A stretch of 64,000 nucleotides of DNA from Photorhabdus heterorhabditis (GTDB lineage: Bacteria; Pseudomonadota; Gammaproteobacteria; Enterobacterales; Enterobacteriaceae), in the NCBI RefSeq assembly GCF_018448905.1, contig NZ_RCWA01000017.1, forward strand, positions 1 through 64,000. Reading direction: 5' to 3'. This document shows, in pieces, positions 29,410 through 41,099 of the stretch; the first letter of the stretch is position 1; the number at the start of each line of letters is the position of its first letter. Below the pieces are notes generated by a model, which had not been told where the DNA came from, ran no database searches, and worked only from the letters and a program-made list of their open reading frames with translations. The translations under genes and the position numbers were made by a program.

Positions 29410-29454
29410 GTAAAAAAATAAAGCCGTATTGAGCTAATTTGTGCTCCACACGGC
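29410..29454 (-). terminator. Terminator of nhaB
   Basis: On the minus strand GCCGT..GAGC...GCTC..ACGGC is followed by TTTATTTTTTT, 17 bp after the nhaB stop. Confidence 0.75.
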
Positions 29455-29470
29455 ATAAGTTTCTTACCGG

Positions 29471-31012
29471 TTATGGCAAAGTGATTAATCCCCACTGGAC
29501 CATCATATCCGTTACCGGAATGAGTAAAAATTCCACACACAGTAAACCGACCAGTGTCATCACAATGGTATAGGGGAGTGCCATTATGACCATTCGACCA
29601 TAAGACAGGCGGATTAATGGTGATAATGCTGAGGTTAACAGGAACAAGAATGCTGCTTGCCCGTTAGGTGTTGCAACGGAAGGCAGATTAGTGCCGGTAT
29701 TAATAGCAACCGCCAGATATTCATATTGTTTATGTGAGATAAGACCATCTCGCATAGCAGCCATAGCTTCATTGATATAAACCGTACCAACAAATACGTT
29801 ATCTGATACTGCGGAGAGCAGGCCGTTAAATAGATAAAACAGAGAAAGTTGTGAGGTTTCTGAAGATTGTAAAACGAACTGAATAAATGGTGTAAACAGT
29901 TGTTGATCAACTATCACTGCAACAATGGAAAAGAATACCGTTAGTAATGCAGTGAATGGCAACGCCTCTTCAAACGCTTTACCCAATGCATGTTCTTCTG
30001 TAATGCCACAGAATGAAGTGGTAAGAATAATGACTGAAAGGCCGATCAGGCCAACTTCTGCCAGATGAAATGCTAGCGCAATAACTAACCATATACCTAT
30101 CAGTGCCTGAGCGATAAGCTGTGTTTTTTCCTGCCGGGTTCGTTTTGCACTGGTTTTTTCATCATAATCTTCCAGTACCTTTCGGACACGCTCCGGTAAT
30201 TCTGCACCATAACCGAAGAGTTTAAAACGTTCGACCAGGAAACACACTAACAGCCCACAGATAAAAACGGGTAAAGTGACCGGAGCCATGCGAATAAAGA
30301 AAGTGACAAAATCCCAGTCAACGTGTTTGGCGATAATCAGATTTTGTGGTTCACCTACCATCGTCATCACACCACCGAGTGCAGTACCTAAACCTGCATG
30401 CATCATCAAGCTACGCAGAAAAGCACGAAACTGTTCGAGAGTTTGCTTCTTTTCTACAGTATTAATGTGACTATTATCATTAATTACGTCATGTTGATTA
30501 GATATAAAATTGTTATAGATAGAATAGAAGCCAAGGGAAACACTGATAACCACCGCAATAACCGTCAAGGCATCAAGAAATGCAGAGAGGAATGCGCTGG
30601 CTAGGCAGAATGCTAAGGCAAGCATTCGTTTGGATCTTATGGAAAGAAGTAGTTTAGTGAAAGCGAACAACAATAACTGCTTCATGAAGTAAATCCCTGC
30701 AACCATAAATATCAGCAACAGAATAACTTCCAGATTATTAGCAATTTCATGACTAATTTGTTGAGGCGATGTCATGCCGATGATAACGGCTTCAATTGCT
30801 AACAAGCCACCCGGTTGTAATGGATAACATTTAAGTGCCATTGCCAAAGTAAAGATAAATTCGGCAACAAGCAACCATCCGGCAACAAATGGGTTGATGA
30901 AGAAGAATACAAGTGGGTTGATGATAAGAAAGCTGATGATAGCTAGCTTATACCAATCTGGCGAGTTACCGAGAAAGTTTTTTGTCACTGCTTGTCGGAT
31001 ACTGGTTTTCAT
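29471..31012 (-). CDS. nhaB: Na+/H+ antiporter NhaB
   Basis: NhaB exchanges sodium for protons at the inner membrane. The 513 residues equal E. coli NhaB, with about 12 spans. Diagnostic segments are [69 protein letters not shown] and [21 protein letters not shown]. It is divergent from fadR with a 222-bp gap, as in enterobacteria. Confidence 0.96.
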   Translation of the reverse strand: MKTSIRQAVTKNFLGNSPDWYKLAIISFLIINPLVFFFINPFVAGWLLVAEFIFTLAMALKCYPLQPGGLLAIEAVIIGMTSPQQISHEIANNLEVILLLIFMVAGIYFMKQLLLFAFTKLLLSIRSKRMLALAFCLASAFLSAFLDALTVIAVVISVSLGFYSIYNNFISNQHDVINDNSHINTVEKKQTLEQFRAFLRSLMMHAGLGTALGGVMTMVGEPQNLIIAKHVDWDFVTFFIRMAPVTLPVFICGLLVCFLVERFKLFGYGAELPERVRKVLEDYDEKTSAKRTRQEKTQLIAQALIGIWLVIALAFHLAEVGLIGLSVIILTTSFCGITEEHALGKAFEEALPFTALLTVFFSIVAVIVDQQLFTPFIQFVLQSSETSQLSLFYLFNGLLSAVSDNVFVGTVYINEAMAAMRDGLISHKQYEYLAVAINTGTNLPSVATPNGQAAFLFLLTSALSPLIRLSYGRMVIMALPYTIVMTLVGLLCVEFLLIPVTDMMVQWGLITLP

Positions 31013-31234
31013 TGTGATTAAAATTCATCCAAGTATGTAAGGTTATATTCATTAAACAATAGTACGCTTTAATACAAAATATTTTAAGAGAGATTGGGGA
31101 TAATTAAGTTGTTAGCGTGTCTTTTTTATGGTCATTTTTCTGGTTTCTAGACTAGATCGCTATATTGGAGGGGCGGATTCTGATATAATTTCATCTATTA
31201 TTAGTTGAAATAATCGCGTTGGAATAACAAAAAT

Positions 31235-31954
31235 ATGGTCATTAAGGCTCAAAGTCCCGCAGGTTTTGCGGAAGAATATATTATTGAGAGTATATGGAAC
31301 GGCCGTTTTCCTCCTGGCTCCATTCTGCCAGCAGAGCGTGAATTATCTGAGTTGATTGGTGTAACGAGGACTACCTTACGTGAGGTATTGCAGCGTTTGG
31401 CACGTGATGGGTGGTTAACTATTCAGCATGGCAAACCAACAAAGGTGAATAATTTTTGGGAAACATCGGGTCTTAATATTTTAGAAACGCTGGCCCGTCT
31501 TGATCACGATCGTGTTCCTGAATTGATTGATAACCTATTGGCAGTAAGAACGAATATTGCAGCAATATTTATTCGCACTGCTTTCAGGCATAACCCTGAG
31601 CAGTCATTGGAAGTGTTGGCAGAAAGGGAGAATGTGGAAGATAGTTCAGAGTCATTTAGCTCTTTGGATTATGACATTTTCCGTGGGTTGGCTTTTGCTT
31701 CAGGAAACCCAATTTATGGGCTTATTATCAATGGGTTGAAAGGGCTGTATACCCGTGTAGGTCGTTATTATTTCTCTAATCCTGAAGCACGCAAGTTAGC
31801 GATGAATTTTTATCAGCAATTGGTGACGTTATGCTGTGATAAATCCTACGATAAGGTCATGGAATGTGTGCGTAGCTATGGTAAAGAGAGTGGTGTAATT
31901 TGGCACAGCATGCAAAGTACGATGCCTAGTGATTTGGCTGAAGTTTGCCGTTGA
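31235..31954 (+). CDS. fadR: Fatty acid metabolism regulator FadR
   Basis: FadR is a GntR-family dimer that represses fatty-acid degradation and activates fabA/fabB until acyl-CoA binds. It is 239 residues. The winged helix ([47 protein letters not shown]) is followed by the linker [18 protein letters not shown] and the all-helical acyl-CoA domain ending in [13 protein letters not shown]. It is monocistronic, followed by a strong terminator. Confidence 0.96.
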   Translation: MVIKAQSPAGFAEEYIIESIWNGRFPPGSILPAERELSELIGVTRTTLREVLQRLARDGWLTIQHGKPTKVNNFWETSGLNILETLARLDHDRVPELIDNLLAVRTNIAAIFIRTAFRHNPEQSLEVLAERENVEDSSESFSSLDYDIFRGLAFASGNPIYGLIINGLKGLYTRVGRYYFSNPEARKLAMNFYQQLVTLCCDKSYDKVMECVRSYGKESGVIWHSMQSTMPSDLAEVCR

Positions 31955-32031
31955 TATCTCATTTGTATTTTTGTTTAACTTCAAGCCTGATCTTGCTTCA
32001 TTAATTTCAAATCAAAATTATTTTGAGTTGG

Positions 32032-32070
32032 CCCGAGGCAGAGTTCTCTGCCTCGGGAATTTTGTTTTTT
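32032..32070 (+). terminator. Terminator after fadR
   Basis: A 12-bp perfect stem CCCGAGGCAGAG / CTCTGCCTCGGG (32032-32043 with 32046-32057) is followed by AATTTTGTTTTTTTC. Confidence 0.88.
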
Positions 32071-32364
32071 TCTTTCCTCTTAGTCTTACGCCAATTATCA
32101 ATGTACCTGTTTCGGAATATTATTCCGAAATTTTGGTTTTTGTCTGAGTTTTTATTTCGATTAATTGATGGTTATTGGTATCTTGTGGTTGTTTAATTGA
32201 CTCGCTATTTTAGTCAAAAAATTAAGAATAATTACTGGGTATGAAATAATTAGCATGCGATCTACACCACAATTTTTATTTTAATTTTATGATTTTAATG
32301 TGTTTTTTTATAAATCGTTTGTGCATAAATAATAAATGATGTTGTTGCATAATTGTAATTTAAT

Positions 32365-32380
32365 TGTGACCTAAATCATA
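32365..32380 (+). promoter_or_regulatory. CRP-like site upstream of dadAX
   Basis: TGTGA-N6-TCATA is a near-consensus CRP site. E. coli dadAX is known to need CRP and to respond to Lrp and alanine. The surrounding 32071-32364 is AT-rich with no gene seen and could hold Lrp sites. Confidence 0.55.
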
Positions 32381-32391
32381 AATGTAGATTA

Positions 32392-32419
32392 TTGACGTTA
32401 CCGATGATTGTTCTATATT
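32392..32419 (+). promoter_or_regulatory. Probable promoter of dadAX
   Basis: TTGACG (32392-32397) and TATATT (32414-32419) are 16 bp apart, 58 bp before dadA and just downstream of the CRP-like site. Confidence 0.6.
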
Positions 32420-32477
32420 GGTTTTTTATAAACAGCATATTATGCTTGCCTAAATTTTTTATCATCAGGGGGCCATG

Positions 32478-33788
32478 ATGAGAATTCTTGTTTTAGGTAG
32501 TGGTGTTATAGGTGTAACCAGTGCCTGGTATTTAGTGCAGCAAGGTCATGAAGTAACCGTTATTGATCGTCAAGGAAGTGCCGCTGAGGAGACTAGTGCC
32601 GCTAACGCTGGCCAGATTTCTCCTGGATATGCGACGCCATGGGGAGCGCCGGGTATTCCACTGAAAGCAATTAAATGGATGTTTCAACGCCATTCTCCGT
32701 TGGCTATTCGCCCTGATGGATCACTGTTTCAGTTGCGCTGGATGTGGCAGATGTTGCGCAATTGTGATGCGAATCACTATGCGATAAATAAAAGCCGGAT
32801 GATACGATTGGCAGAATACAGCCGTGACTGTCTCAAACAACTGAGAGCAGATACCGGCATTCAATACGAAGGCCGTCAGGGGGGGACTCTTCAATTATTC
32901 CGTACGAATAAACAGTTTGATAATGCGGTGAATGATATCGAGGTTCTTGAACAAGAAGGTGTTCCTTATAATTTGTTAACTGCGGATAACTTGGCGACGG
33001 TAGAGCCAGCATTGGCGCATGTCGCTCACAAACTGACAGGTGGTTTACAATTGCCTAACGATGAAACGGGTGATTGTCAGCTTTTTACCAAAGAGTTGGT
33101 AAAAATGGCAGAAGCTGCTGGCGTGACGTTCCTGTTTAATAAACAAGTCAAGCAGTTGTTGGTAGAAGGGCGCCGTATCACCGGCGTACAGTGCGAAGAT
33201 GGTGTCATGACGGCAGACAGTTATGTTGTTGCGATGGGGTCATATTCCACCGAGCTGTTGAAAGATCTTGTCAAAATCCCGGTATACCCATTGAAAGGTT
33301 ATTCATTAACTATGCCTATCGTAGATGCAGAACGGGTTCCGGTATCTACTGCGTTGGATGAAACATATAAAATTGCTATGACCCGGTTTGATAACCGCAT
33401 TCGTGTTGGTGGGATGGCGGAGGTTGTGGGTTTCAATTTAAATATTCTTAAAGCTCGTTGTGAAACACTGAAAATGGTGGTACAGGATCTCTTTCCAGGA
33501 GGAGGGGATATTACTCAAGCTAATTTTTGGACGGGCTTACGTCCAATGACACCGGATGGTACCCCAATTGTTGGGCCTACCGAATATAACAATCTCTATT
33601 TAAATACAGGGCATGGTACGCTGGGATGGACAATGGCGTGTGGTTCCAGTCAGCTACTGGCCGATCTTATTTCAGGTAAAAAAACGGCCATTGCCTCTGA
33701 TGATTTGTCAGTATTTCGTTATATTAATGGTTTCAATACACAACTGGGGCCATTGAGTTACCAATTACACACTGAACTGAGAAACTAA
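32478..33788 (+). CDS. dadA: D-amino acid dehydrogenase, small subunit
   Basis: DadA is a membrane-associated FAD enzyme that deaminates D-alanine to pyruvate and passes electrons to the respiratory chain. The FAD-binding motif is [14 protein letters not shown] at the N-terminus, followed by [22 protein letters not shown] and, near the C-terminus, [14 protein letters not shown] and [16 protein letters not shown] start at the second of two tandem ATGs (32478; 436 residues), which is better placed after AGGGGG. With dadX one base downstream it forms the L-alanine catabolic operon. Confidence 0.95.
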   Translation: MRILVLGSGVIGVTSAWYLVQQGHEVTVIDRQGSAAEETSAANAGQISPGYATPWGAPGIPLKAIKWMFQRHSPLAIRPDGSLFQLRWMWQMLRNCDANHYAINKSRMIRLAEYSRDCLKQLRADTGIQYEGRQGGTLQLFRTNKQFDNAVNDIEVLEQEGVPYNLLTADNLATVEPALAHVAHKLTGGLQLPNDETGDCQLFTKELVKMAEAAGVTFLFNKQVKQLLVEGRRITGVQCEDGVMTADSYVVAMGSYSTELLKDLVKIPVYPLKGYSLTMPIVDAERVPVSTALDETYKIAMTRFDNRIRVGGMAEVVGFNLNILKARCETLKMVVQDLFPGGGDITQANFWTGLRPMTPDGTPIVGPTEYNNLYLNTGHGTLGWTMACGSSQLLADLISGKKTAIASDDLSVFRYINGFNTQLGPLSYQLHTELRN

Positions 33789-33789
33789 T

Positions 33790-34863
33790 ATGCCACGTCC
33801 GATTTCGGCAACTATCCATCTTGATGCATTGGAAAATAACCTAGCTGTTATTCGTAATAAGGTCGGTAATAGCAAAATTTGGGCTGTAGTTAAAGCCAAT
33901 GCTTATGGTCATGGTTTACGTTGTATATGGCCGCATCTTGATCAGGCGGATGGATTTGCCTTACTTGATTTTAGTGAGGCAATTTTATTGCGAGAACAGG
34001 GTTGGCAGGGGCCAATATTACTGCTGGAAGGTTTTTTCCAACCGGAAGATTTGCGAATAATTGATGAATATCAATTGACGACAGTAATACATAACCATTG
34101 GCAGCTTAAAGCAATAGAAATGGCTAATTTGAGTAGGCCAATCAATATTTATCTCAAACTCAATAGTGGTATGAATCGGTTGGGATTTCCTGCTGATCAA
34201 TATCGAGAGGTTTTATCCTTAGCAAGGAAGAGTAGAAAAATAGGGCAAATAACGTTGATGTCGCATTTTGCTAATGCAGATAAAAAGATAGGTGTCACTG
34301 AACAACTTAACGTTATCAATTCAGTTAGTCAGGGTTTGGATATTTTTCAATGTTTGGCCAATTCAGGCGCTTCTCTGTGGTATCCGCAAACTCATAGAGA
34401 TTGGGTACGTATTGGTATTGCCCTTTATGGTGCTTCACCCAGTGGAAAGTGGGAAGATATTGCAGATGTTGGGTTGAAAGCGGTAATGAGTTTACAAAGT
34501 GAGATTATTGCAATTCAGAATCTCAAACAAGGGGAAATGATTGGTTATGGCAGCAAATATACAGCATCCGGCCCTATCCGAGTCGGCACTGTTGCTTGTG
34601 GTTATGCTGATGGTTATCCTCACAGCGCAATGACTGGAACGCCGGTTATTGTAAATGGCGTCAGAACTCAAATGTTAGGTGCAATATCAATGGATATGAT
34701 GACAGTGGATTTAACGCCTTGCCCACAGGCACAAATTGGCAGCCCTGTCGAATTATGGGGACAAAATTTGCCGGTGGATGATGTGGCTGGCGTTTCTGGA
34801 ACTATTGGGTATGAGTTGTTATGTGCATTAGCAAATCGGGTTCCGGTATCTGTGTGTCGTTAG
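33790..34863 (+). CDS. dadX: Catabolic alanine racemase
   Basis: DadX is a PLP fold-III racemase that converts L-alanine to D-alanine for DadA. It is 357 residues. The PLP lysine is Lys35 in AVVKANAYGHG. RIGIALYGASP, CGYADGYPH with the catalytic Tyr, and MLGAISMDMMTVDL are the family's other signatures. It begins one base after the dadA stop. The biosynthetic paralogue Alr would be elsewhere, and operon context supports the catabolic assignment. Confidence 0.94.
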   Translation: MPRPISATIHLDALENNLAVIRNKVGNSKIWAVVKANAYGHGLRCIWPHLDQADGFALLDFSEAILLREQGWQGPILLLEGFFQPEDLRIIDEYQLTTVIHNHWQLKAIEMANLSRPINIYLKLNSGMNRLGFPADQYREVLSLARKSRKIGQITLMSHFANADKKIGVTEQLNVINSVSQGLDIFQCLANSGASLWYPQTHRDWVRIGIALYGASPSGKWEDIADVGLKAVMSLQSEIIAIQNLKQGEMIGYGSKYTASGPIRVGTVACGYADGYPHSAMTGTPVIVNGVRTQMLGAISMDMMTVDLTPCPQAQIGSPVELWGQNLPVDDVAGVSGTIGYELLCALANRVPVSVCR

Positions 34864-34980
34864 ATATTAGACAGGTAGTTTTCCCTGCAAGATGAAATGA
34901 TAAATAACGGTTTATTGCTGATGTTATTGAAGGAAATGAGTTATTGTTTTCACTAAATTAATATATCGTTGTTTCATATA

Positions 34981-35103
34981 TACCCAATAGATTTTAATTT
35001 GCAGCGCGGCGGCAAGTGAACGCATCCCTAGGAGCATAGATAACGATGTGGCTGGGGTAAGTGAAAGTAGCCAATAAAGCAGCAATTTGAAGGATGAAGG
35101 GTA
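34981..35103 (+). repeat. ERIC element between dadX and mipA
   Basis: A 123-bp ERIC with several substitutions. Its core is CCCTAG with CTGGGG, which still pairs through one G-U. The rest of 34864-35255 is AT-rich leader with no gene seen. Confidence 0.85.
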
Positions 35104-35255
35104 TAATCTGTTATTTTTGCTGGTAAGATTAATCAGAGCTTAAGCATATGATGCGCTTTGAGCAAAAGTAGAACTTTATTACTTGGAAATAAGGGAAATG
35201 ACTTTTACACTTGAAACCGGATAATTGCATAATTGTTTATAGGAAATCGTAAGTA

Positions 35256-36008
35256 ATGACTAATAAAGCTAAAATTTTAACCTTAGTTGTAACTTTTTGT
35301 CTTTCTTCATCTGTAGCCTATGCAGGGCAATGGTCAATTGGTGCATCTGTTCTGGCTGAGGCATCACCTTATAAGGGGGTAAAGAATAAAGATAAAATAC
35401 TACCTGTTCCAATGGTTAATTATGAAAGTGAAAATTTCTATTTTCATACTTTGGCCGCTGGGTATTATTTGTGGAATCAACCGAAAGATCAGCTATCTTT
35501 AGACGTGTATTATTATCCTCAAAATTTCCGCCCAAAAGATAATAAAGATGAACAGATGAAAAAATTGGATCGTCGTCATGATACCATTATGGGTGGTTTC
35601 AGTTATCGTCATATTGAAGACTGGGGGACGTTACGTAGCTCTTTTGCTGCTGATACTTTGGGTAAAAGCAAAGGTATGACGGTTGACCTTGCTTATCTGT
35701 ATAATTTTGAAAATGATGATTGGTCATTACAACCGGGACTTGGTGTGGTCTGGAGTAGCAAAAAACAAAACCGCTACGAATATGGAGTTAAAGGTAGTGA
35801 GTCACATCGTAGTGGACTGGAAAAATATACGCCAGGCGATAGTTGGACGCCTTATCTGGAATTATCTGCCAATTATAAATTTAATCAGGAATGGTCTGCG
35901 TTTATGATGGGACGTGTTGAACGGTTACCTGATGAAATTAAAGATAGCCCGATGGTTAATAAGTCATATGTAGGTATCGTCTGGACTGGCGTTACATATA
36001 GCTTCTAA
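35256..36008 (+). CDS. mipA: MltA-interacting outer membrane protein, MipA/OmpV family
   Basis: MipA scaffolds murein transglycosylase MltA and PBP1B in E. coli; OmpV relatives are outer-membrane beta-barrels. The 250 residues start with a signal peptide (MTNKAKILTLVVTFCLSSSVAYA) and continue as alternating amphipathic strands ending in a terminal aromatic (WTGVTYSF), as needed for outer-membrane insertion. WSIGASVLAEASPYKGV is the family N-terminus. GGAAATCGTA precedes the ATG. The partner function is inferred from homology. Confidence 0.88.
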   Translation: MTNKAKILTLVVTFCLSSSVAYAGQWSIGASVLAEASPYKGVKNKDKILPVPMVNYESENFYFHTLAAGYYLWNQPKDQLSLDVYYYPQNFRPKDNKDEQMKKLDRRHDTIMGGFSYRHIEDWGTLRSSFAADTLGKSKGMTVDLAYLYNFENDDWSLQPGLGVVWSSKKQNRYEYGVKGSESHRSGLEKYTPGDSWTPYLELSANYKFNQEWSAFMMGRVERLPDEIKDSPMVNKSYVGIVWTGVTYSF

Positions 36009-36027
36009 TTAGCGCTAATTCTGGATG

Positions 36028-36060
36028 AAATCTGAATCCATAGAATTGGATTCAGATTTT
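36028..36060. terminator. Bidirectional terminator between mipA and yeaD
   Basis: A perfect 13-bp stem AAATCTGAATCCA / TGGATTCAGATTT (36028-36040 with 36047-36059) lies between convergent genes. Confidence 0.82.
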
Positions 36061-36084
36061 CTGGTGTGGAGTAGCATAAGATAT

Positions 36085-36963
36085 TTACGGGTTGTCTTTT
36101 CGGCTACGGATTATAACCGAAATGTGGGCTGGACTATCATCTTTGGTGATTAACGGTTTATTTATACGGGCTGTTTCTACACAAACCATATTTTTATAAT
36201 CTTCATTACCTATATCTTTCATATTACCCGACAGTTCAGCACCTGGGTTCCAGCATACAATATCACTGTGATGGTAATGGTGAATTTCAATCGTTCGTCT
36301 CAGTGATTTATCCCTTATCAGGCTAAAATCTTCTGGCTCTGTGTAAATGCGGTCAATACGATCATTGAAAATAAGATATTCTTCTGCTGTGTATTGCTCT
36401 TTGCCAGTAATAGTATCAATGTAATGTTTACCCAGACCACTGATTGAAATCTGGTTAATATCGCTTACATTCAGATAAGTATGCAGGGCACAGGTTGCTT
36501 GATAATTACCATAAGTTTCCAGTTCTACCTCACAGGTATCACTCAGTTTGAAACGAGCAATTAATGTAAAATCATAAGGCCACAATTTATGGGTATATTC
36601 ATTGTCTCTCAGGGTGAAAGTTAATATGACGCCATTTTCATGTTCATTGTGTGCGCTAAATTCCCAGGGAAGAATTCTGGCAAAACCATGAATTGGTGTT
36701 CCAGCCGAGCCAAACCAAGGCCAACAAATAGGGACCCCACCGCGGATAGCTGTGCCTGCTTTAAATGAGGTTTTCTTGCTTAGCCATAATCCCGGTTCTT
36801 GATCTTTGGGGTGCCAGGAGATGAGGTGCGCTCCTTGCAGACTGATTGCACCACGCACTTTTGGATGAGAGATGACGATTAATGGAAGTTCATCCATGTT
36901 TCGTTGACTGATAGAGGGGGATATCTGTTTTGCAACCGGTAATGCAAAAATTTTATCGTTCAT
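36085..36963 (-). CDS. yeaD: Glucose-6-phosphate 1-epimerase (D-hexose-6-phosphate mutarotase)
   Basis: YeaD interconverts the alpha and beta anomers of hexose 6-phosphates. It is a 292-residue aldose-1-epimerase-fold protein with GAHLISWHP, GVPICWPWFG, HGFARILPWEF, LHTYLNVSDI and the C-terminal WNPGAE followed by CVETARI. The catalytic His and Glu of the family lie in HGFAR and CVETA. It follows gapA on the same strand after the gapA terminator, so it probably has its own promoter, as in E. coli. Confidence 0.92.
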   Translation of the reverse strand: MNDKIFALPVAKQISPSISQRNMDELPLIVISHPKVRGAISLQGAHLISWHPKDQEPGLWLSKKTSFKAGTAIRGGVPICWPWFGSAGTPIHGFARILPWEFSAHNEHENGVILTFTLRDNEYTHKLWPYDFTLIARFKLSDTCEVELETYGNYQATCALHTYLNVSDINQISISGLGKHYIDTITGKEQYTAEEYLIFNDRIDRIYTEPEDFSLIRDKSLRRTIEIHHYHHSDIVCWNPGAELSGNMKDIGNEDYKNMVCVETARINKPLITKDDSPAHISVIIRSRKDNP

Positions 36964-37030
36964 CCGTATAACCTTGTAAAACTAAAACAGGGGTATTGCA
37001 TTATCCAAGAATAATGCATGTTGTACACAG

Positions 37031-37071
37031 ATTAAAAAAACAAAAGAGCTGCCTTTCCCGGCAGCTCTTTT
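37031..37071 (-). terminator. Terminator of gapA
   Basis: GAGCTGCC..GGCAGCTC (8 bp) flanked by A-rich and T-rich runs sits just downstream of gapA. On the minus strand it ends TTTTGTTTTTTT. Confidence 0.82.
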
Positions 37072-37091
37072 CAGGTAAGGTGATTACTCAG

Positions 37092-38366
<1,275 letters not shown>

Positions 38367-38433
38367 TTAATTTTTTGTTATTATTAATTAATTTTGTAAG
38401 AACATTAGTCTTATTTTTATTAAGGTGGTCGTG

Positions 38434-38844
38434 ATGGCTAAGAATTCTGATGTTTCCCTTTATACAGAGCTTACTGATATTCAGCGTCATGTTACCCAGT
38501 ATGCCGGGACGGAGTCTCCATTCTCAGGGAAATTACTCCATAATAAAAAAAGTGGCGTGTATCATTGTCTGTGTTGTGGACGGCCGTTGTTTATGTCTGA
38601 TACTAAATTTGATTCTGGCTGTGGCTGGCCGAGTTTTTATCAGCCTGTCAGTAATGATGCAGTACTGTATATTGATGATAATAGTCATAATATGCATCGT
38701 ATTGAGGTTCGCTGTAGTCATTGCGATGCTCATTTGGGACATGTGTTCTCTGATGGTCCGCAACCGACAGGCGAACGTTTTTGTATCAACTCGGCTGCGT
38801 TAAGTTTTACTGATGAAAATACAGGCGAAAAAACAGCAGGTTAG
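38434..38844 (+). CDS. msrB: Peptide methionine (R)-S-oxide reductase
   Basis: MsrB repairs the R form of methionine sulfoxide in proteins. The 136-residue product starts [10 protein letters not shown] at ATG 38434 after AAGGTGG. Two CxxC zinc-binding pairs (HCLCCGRP and RCSHCDAHL), WPSFYQPV and the catalytic Cys in RFCINSAAL are all present. It diverges from gapA across a 346-bp promoter region in which I see no other gene. Confidence 0.95.
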   Translation: MAKNSDVSLYTELTDIQRHVTQYAGTESPFSGKLLHNKKSGVYHCLCCGRPLFMSDTKFDSGCGWPSFYQPVSNDAVLYIDDNSHNMHRIEVRCSHCDAHLGHVFSDGPQPTGERFCINSAALSFTDENTGEKTAG

Positions 38845-38928
38845 TTATTTTTATCATTGTCGGTACAACCATTAATTTAAGAAATTAAATCGTTTCAGCT
38901 AATTCTGGAAAGTAATGAGGAAATATCA

Positions 38929-39198
38929 ATGGAACTGGATGATCTTTTATCTGTAATGACACCAGAAATATATCAAAACTTGGTTCAGGCAGTGGAACTG
39001 GGCAAATGGCAGGATGGTGTACCTCTGACGGTGGAGCAGAAGGAATATAGCCTGCAAATGGTTATGTTATGGCAAGCAAAGCATAACCATGATCCGGAGC
39101 ATATGACAATCGGTACCGATGGTCGGTTGGTAATGAAGAGTAAGCAAGAGCTGAAAGCAGCCTTTCAGTCTGAAATGGTGGCAACATTGAAACCATAA
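38929..39198 (+). CDS. yeaC: YeaC family protein (DUF1315)
   Basis: An 89-residue conserved protein of unknown function. MELDDLLSVMTPEIYQNLVQAVELGKWQDG and LQMVMLWQAKHNHD are near-identical to E. coli YeaC. It is small, acidic and soluble. GAGGAAAT precedes the ATG. Its place between msrB and pncA is the E. coli order; it may be co-transcribed with msrB. Confidence 0.9.
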   Translation: MELDDLLSVMTPEIYQNLVQAVELGKWQDGVPLTVEQKEYSLQMVMLWQAKHNHDPEHMTIGTDGRLVMKSKQELKAAFQSEMVATLKP

Positions 39199-39224
39199 TC
39201 TTCAGAAGGTTAGGTTAGCGGAAA

Positions 39225-39247
39225 GGCTGAGTTTGTTGAACTCAGCC
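39225..39247. terminator. Hairpin between yeaC and pncA
   Basis: GGCTGAGTT / AACTCAGCC forms a 9-bp stem between the convergent yeaC (+) and pncA (-). The T-run is weak. Confidence 0.5.
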
Positions 39248-39262
39248 TGGCCCTTGTTGGTA

Positions 39263-39901
39263 TCAGACAAGAGTATCTTCTAGTTGATCAATTCTTATTA
39301 GCATAGCGCCTTGTTCTTTTATCTCTTTGAACGCCACTTTACTGTCGTCTGGATTGAGGTTAACCCCTCGGCAGCCATCGGTAATGACCCAGGTTTCATA
39401 ACCTAATGCCAATGCGTCCAGTGCGGTAAACTTCACACAATAGTCGGTGGCGATACCAATAATGAACAGACGTTCAATTTGCTGTGTTTGCAACCAGTCA
39501 TCAAGCTGGGTTTTACTCTGATGACCATTGTCAAAAAAAGCGCTGTAGCTATCGATTTGTGGATTTTCGCCTTTATAGAAAATCTCGATAATGGCCTGTT
39601 TGTTTAGTTGTGGATGAAAATCAGCGCCATGTTGTCCTTGAACACAATGTTCCGGCCACCATATTTGTGGAATACCATTCAGTACACCAATATCACCGAT
39701 CTTCTGACCGGAATTCACTGCGAAACTCATATGTTCAGCAGGATGCCAATCTTGGCTGGCAATAATACTGATATTGTGCTTTAGGCAAATATCAATAGCC
39801 TGATTTGCAACATCAATGACTTGTTCACTCTCTTTTACGGCCAAGGCTCCGCCAGTACAGAAATCGTTCTGTATATCGATAAGTAATAGTACTGTTTTCA
39901 T
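39263..39901 (-). CDS. pncA: Nicotinamidase
   Basis: PncA hydrolyses nicotinamide to nicotinate for NAD salvage and activates pyrazinamide. The 212 residues show the catalytic triad: Asp in LIDIQNDFCTGG, Lys in FYKGENP and Cys in TDYCVKFTA. Metal-binding residues are in SQDWHPAEHMSF. It follows ansA by 12 bp on the same strand; this ansA-pncA operon is conserved in enterobacteria. Confidence 0.95.
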   Translation of the reverse strand: MKTVLLLIDIQNDFCTGGALAVKESEQVIDVANQAIDICLKHNISIIASQDWHPAEHMSFAVNSGQKIGDIGVLNGIPQIWWPEHCVQGQHGADFHPQLNKQAIIEIFYKGENPQIDSYSAFFDNGHQSKTQLDDWLQTQQIERLFIIGIATDYCVKFTALDALALGYETWVITDGCRGVNLNPDDSKVAFKEIKEQGAMLIRIDQLEDTLV

Positions 39902-39913
39902 CTTTTTCCTGGA

Positions 39914-40933
39914 TTATTTGTCAGCATAACTCAATTCACCACGTAAATTTTGTTGCATTAGATATCTAATCTCTTCGTGGTTGTACGATTGACTGAGTAA
40001 ATAGTGTAATTTGGTTAAAGTTGCTTCAAAAGTCATATCATAACCGCTTATCACGCCAGCCTCAGCCAGAGCATGGCCTGTTGCGTATCCTTCCATGTTT
40101 ACCCTACCAGAAATGCATTGAGTCAGATTGACAACGACAATTCCTCTTTCTGTAGCCTGTTTTAGCTCTTTTAGTAATTCAGGGTGCTGTGGCGCGTTTC
40201 CAACGCCATATGAGCGTAGGATTAATGCCTTAACTGGCTGCATTAAAATATTATTCACAACCTGACTGGAAAGACCGGGGTAAATGGTTACTACGCCAAT
40301 TGGCTGGGGGGTAATCCGATGGGTGATAAATTCACCTTGGCTGGCAGGCGCCGGGCATGTATTGAAAGCTTTGATATTAATACCCGCTTCCATTAATGGA
40401 GAACAGTTTGGTGAAGCAAAGGCATCGAAACCATCTGCATGGGCTTTAACTGTCCGGTTTCCACGGAACAGTTTATTATTGAAAAACAGGCTGACTTCAT
40501 TAACTGGATAATTAGCGGCAAGATAAAGCGCATTTAGCAAGTTTGTTTGCCCGTCGGAACGCAGTGCTTCTAATGGAATTTGTGACCCTGTAACAATAAT
40601 TGGCTTACCAAGATTCTCAAACATAAAAGAGAGCGCTGATGCGGTAAACGCCATCGTATCTGTGCCATGCAAAATCACGAAACCATCATAATCATCGTAA
40701 TTCTGCTGGATATCGTCAGCAATACATTGCCAGTCTTCGGGGGTCATATCAGAAGAATCAATCAGTGGCTGATGCTCACGGATAGTAAATATCGGCATTT
40801 CAGCGCGGTGGAATTCAGGCATTTTGATTAATTGGTGCTGTAAGTGCCCGGAAACGGGAATGTATCCCTGAGATGAATGTTGCATCCCAATTGTTCCGCC
40901 GGTATAGACGACATAAATAGATTTCTTCTGCAT
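39914..40933 (-). CDS. ansA: L-asparaginase I, cytoplasmic
   Basis: AnsA deamidates asparagine to aspartate in the cytoplasm. The 339 residues have no signal peptide, which separates it from the periplasmic AnsB. The catalytic threonines are Thr14 in YTGGTIGMQ and the one in LHGTDTMAFTAS, with the Lys of ALRSDGQ nearby. It is upstream of pncA and 166 bp beyond the sppA stop. Confidence 0.94.
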   Translation of the reverse strand: MQKKSIYVVYTGGTIGMQHSSQGYIPVSGHLQHQLIKMPEFHRAEMPIFTIREHQPLIDSSDMTPEDWQCIADDIQQNYDDYDGFVILHGTDTMAFTASALSFMFENLGKPIIVTGSQIPLEALRSDGQTNLLNALYLAANYPVNEVSLFFNNKLFRGNRTVKAHADGFDAFASPNCSPLMEAGINIKAFNTCPAPASQGEFITHRITPQPIGVVTIYPGLSSQVVNNILMQPVKALILRSYGVGNAPQHPELLKELKQATERGIVVVNLTQCISGRVNMEGYATGHALAEAGVISGYDMTFEATLTKLHYLLSQSYNHEEIRYLMQQNLRGELSYADK

Positions 40934-40980
40934 GACTGTGTACCTCGTAAAAAGATCAACTGGATTATAGGGATATTACC

Positions 40981-41015
40981 AAATAAAAAAAGCCTGACAG
41001 GGTATCTATCAGGCT
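40981..41015 (-). terminator. Terminator region between sppA and ansA
   Basis: AGCCTGA / TCAGGCT (40991-40997 with 41009-41015) followed on the minus strand by TTTTTTTATTT. It lies 85 bp downstream of the sppA stop. Confidence 0.7.
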
Positions 41016-41099
41016 AATGATTTAATGCATTCAAATATTGCCAGAGCTATGTCATGAATTATCATGACATATTCTTGCTAATGGCATGGTTACGGCATT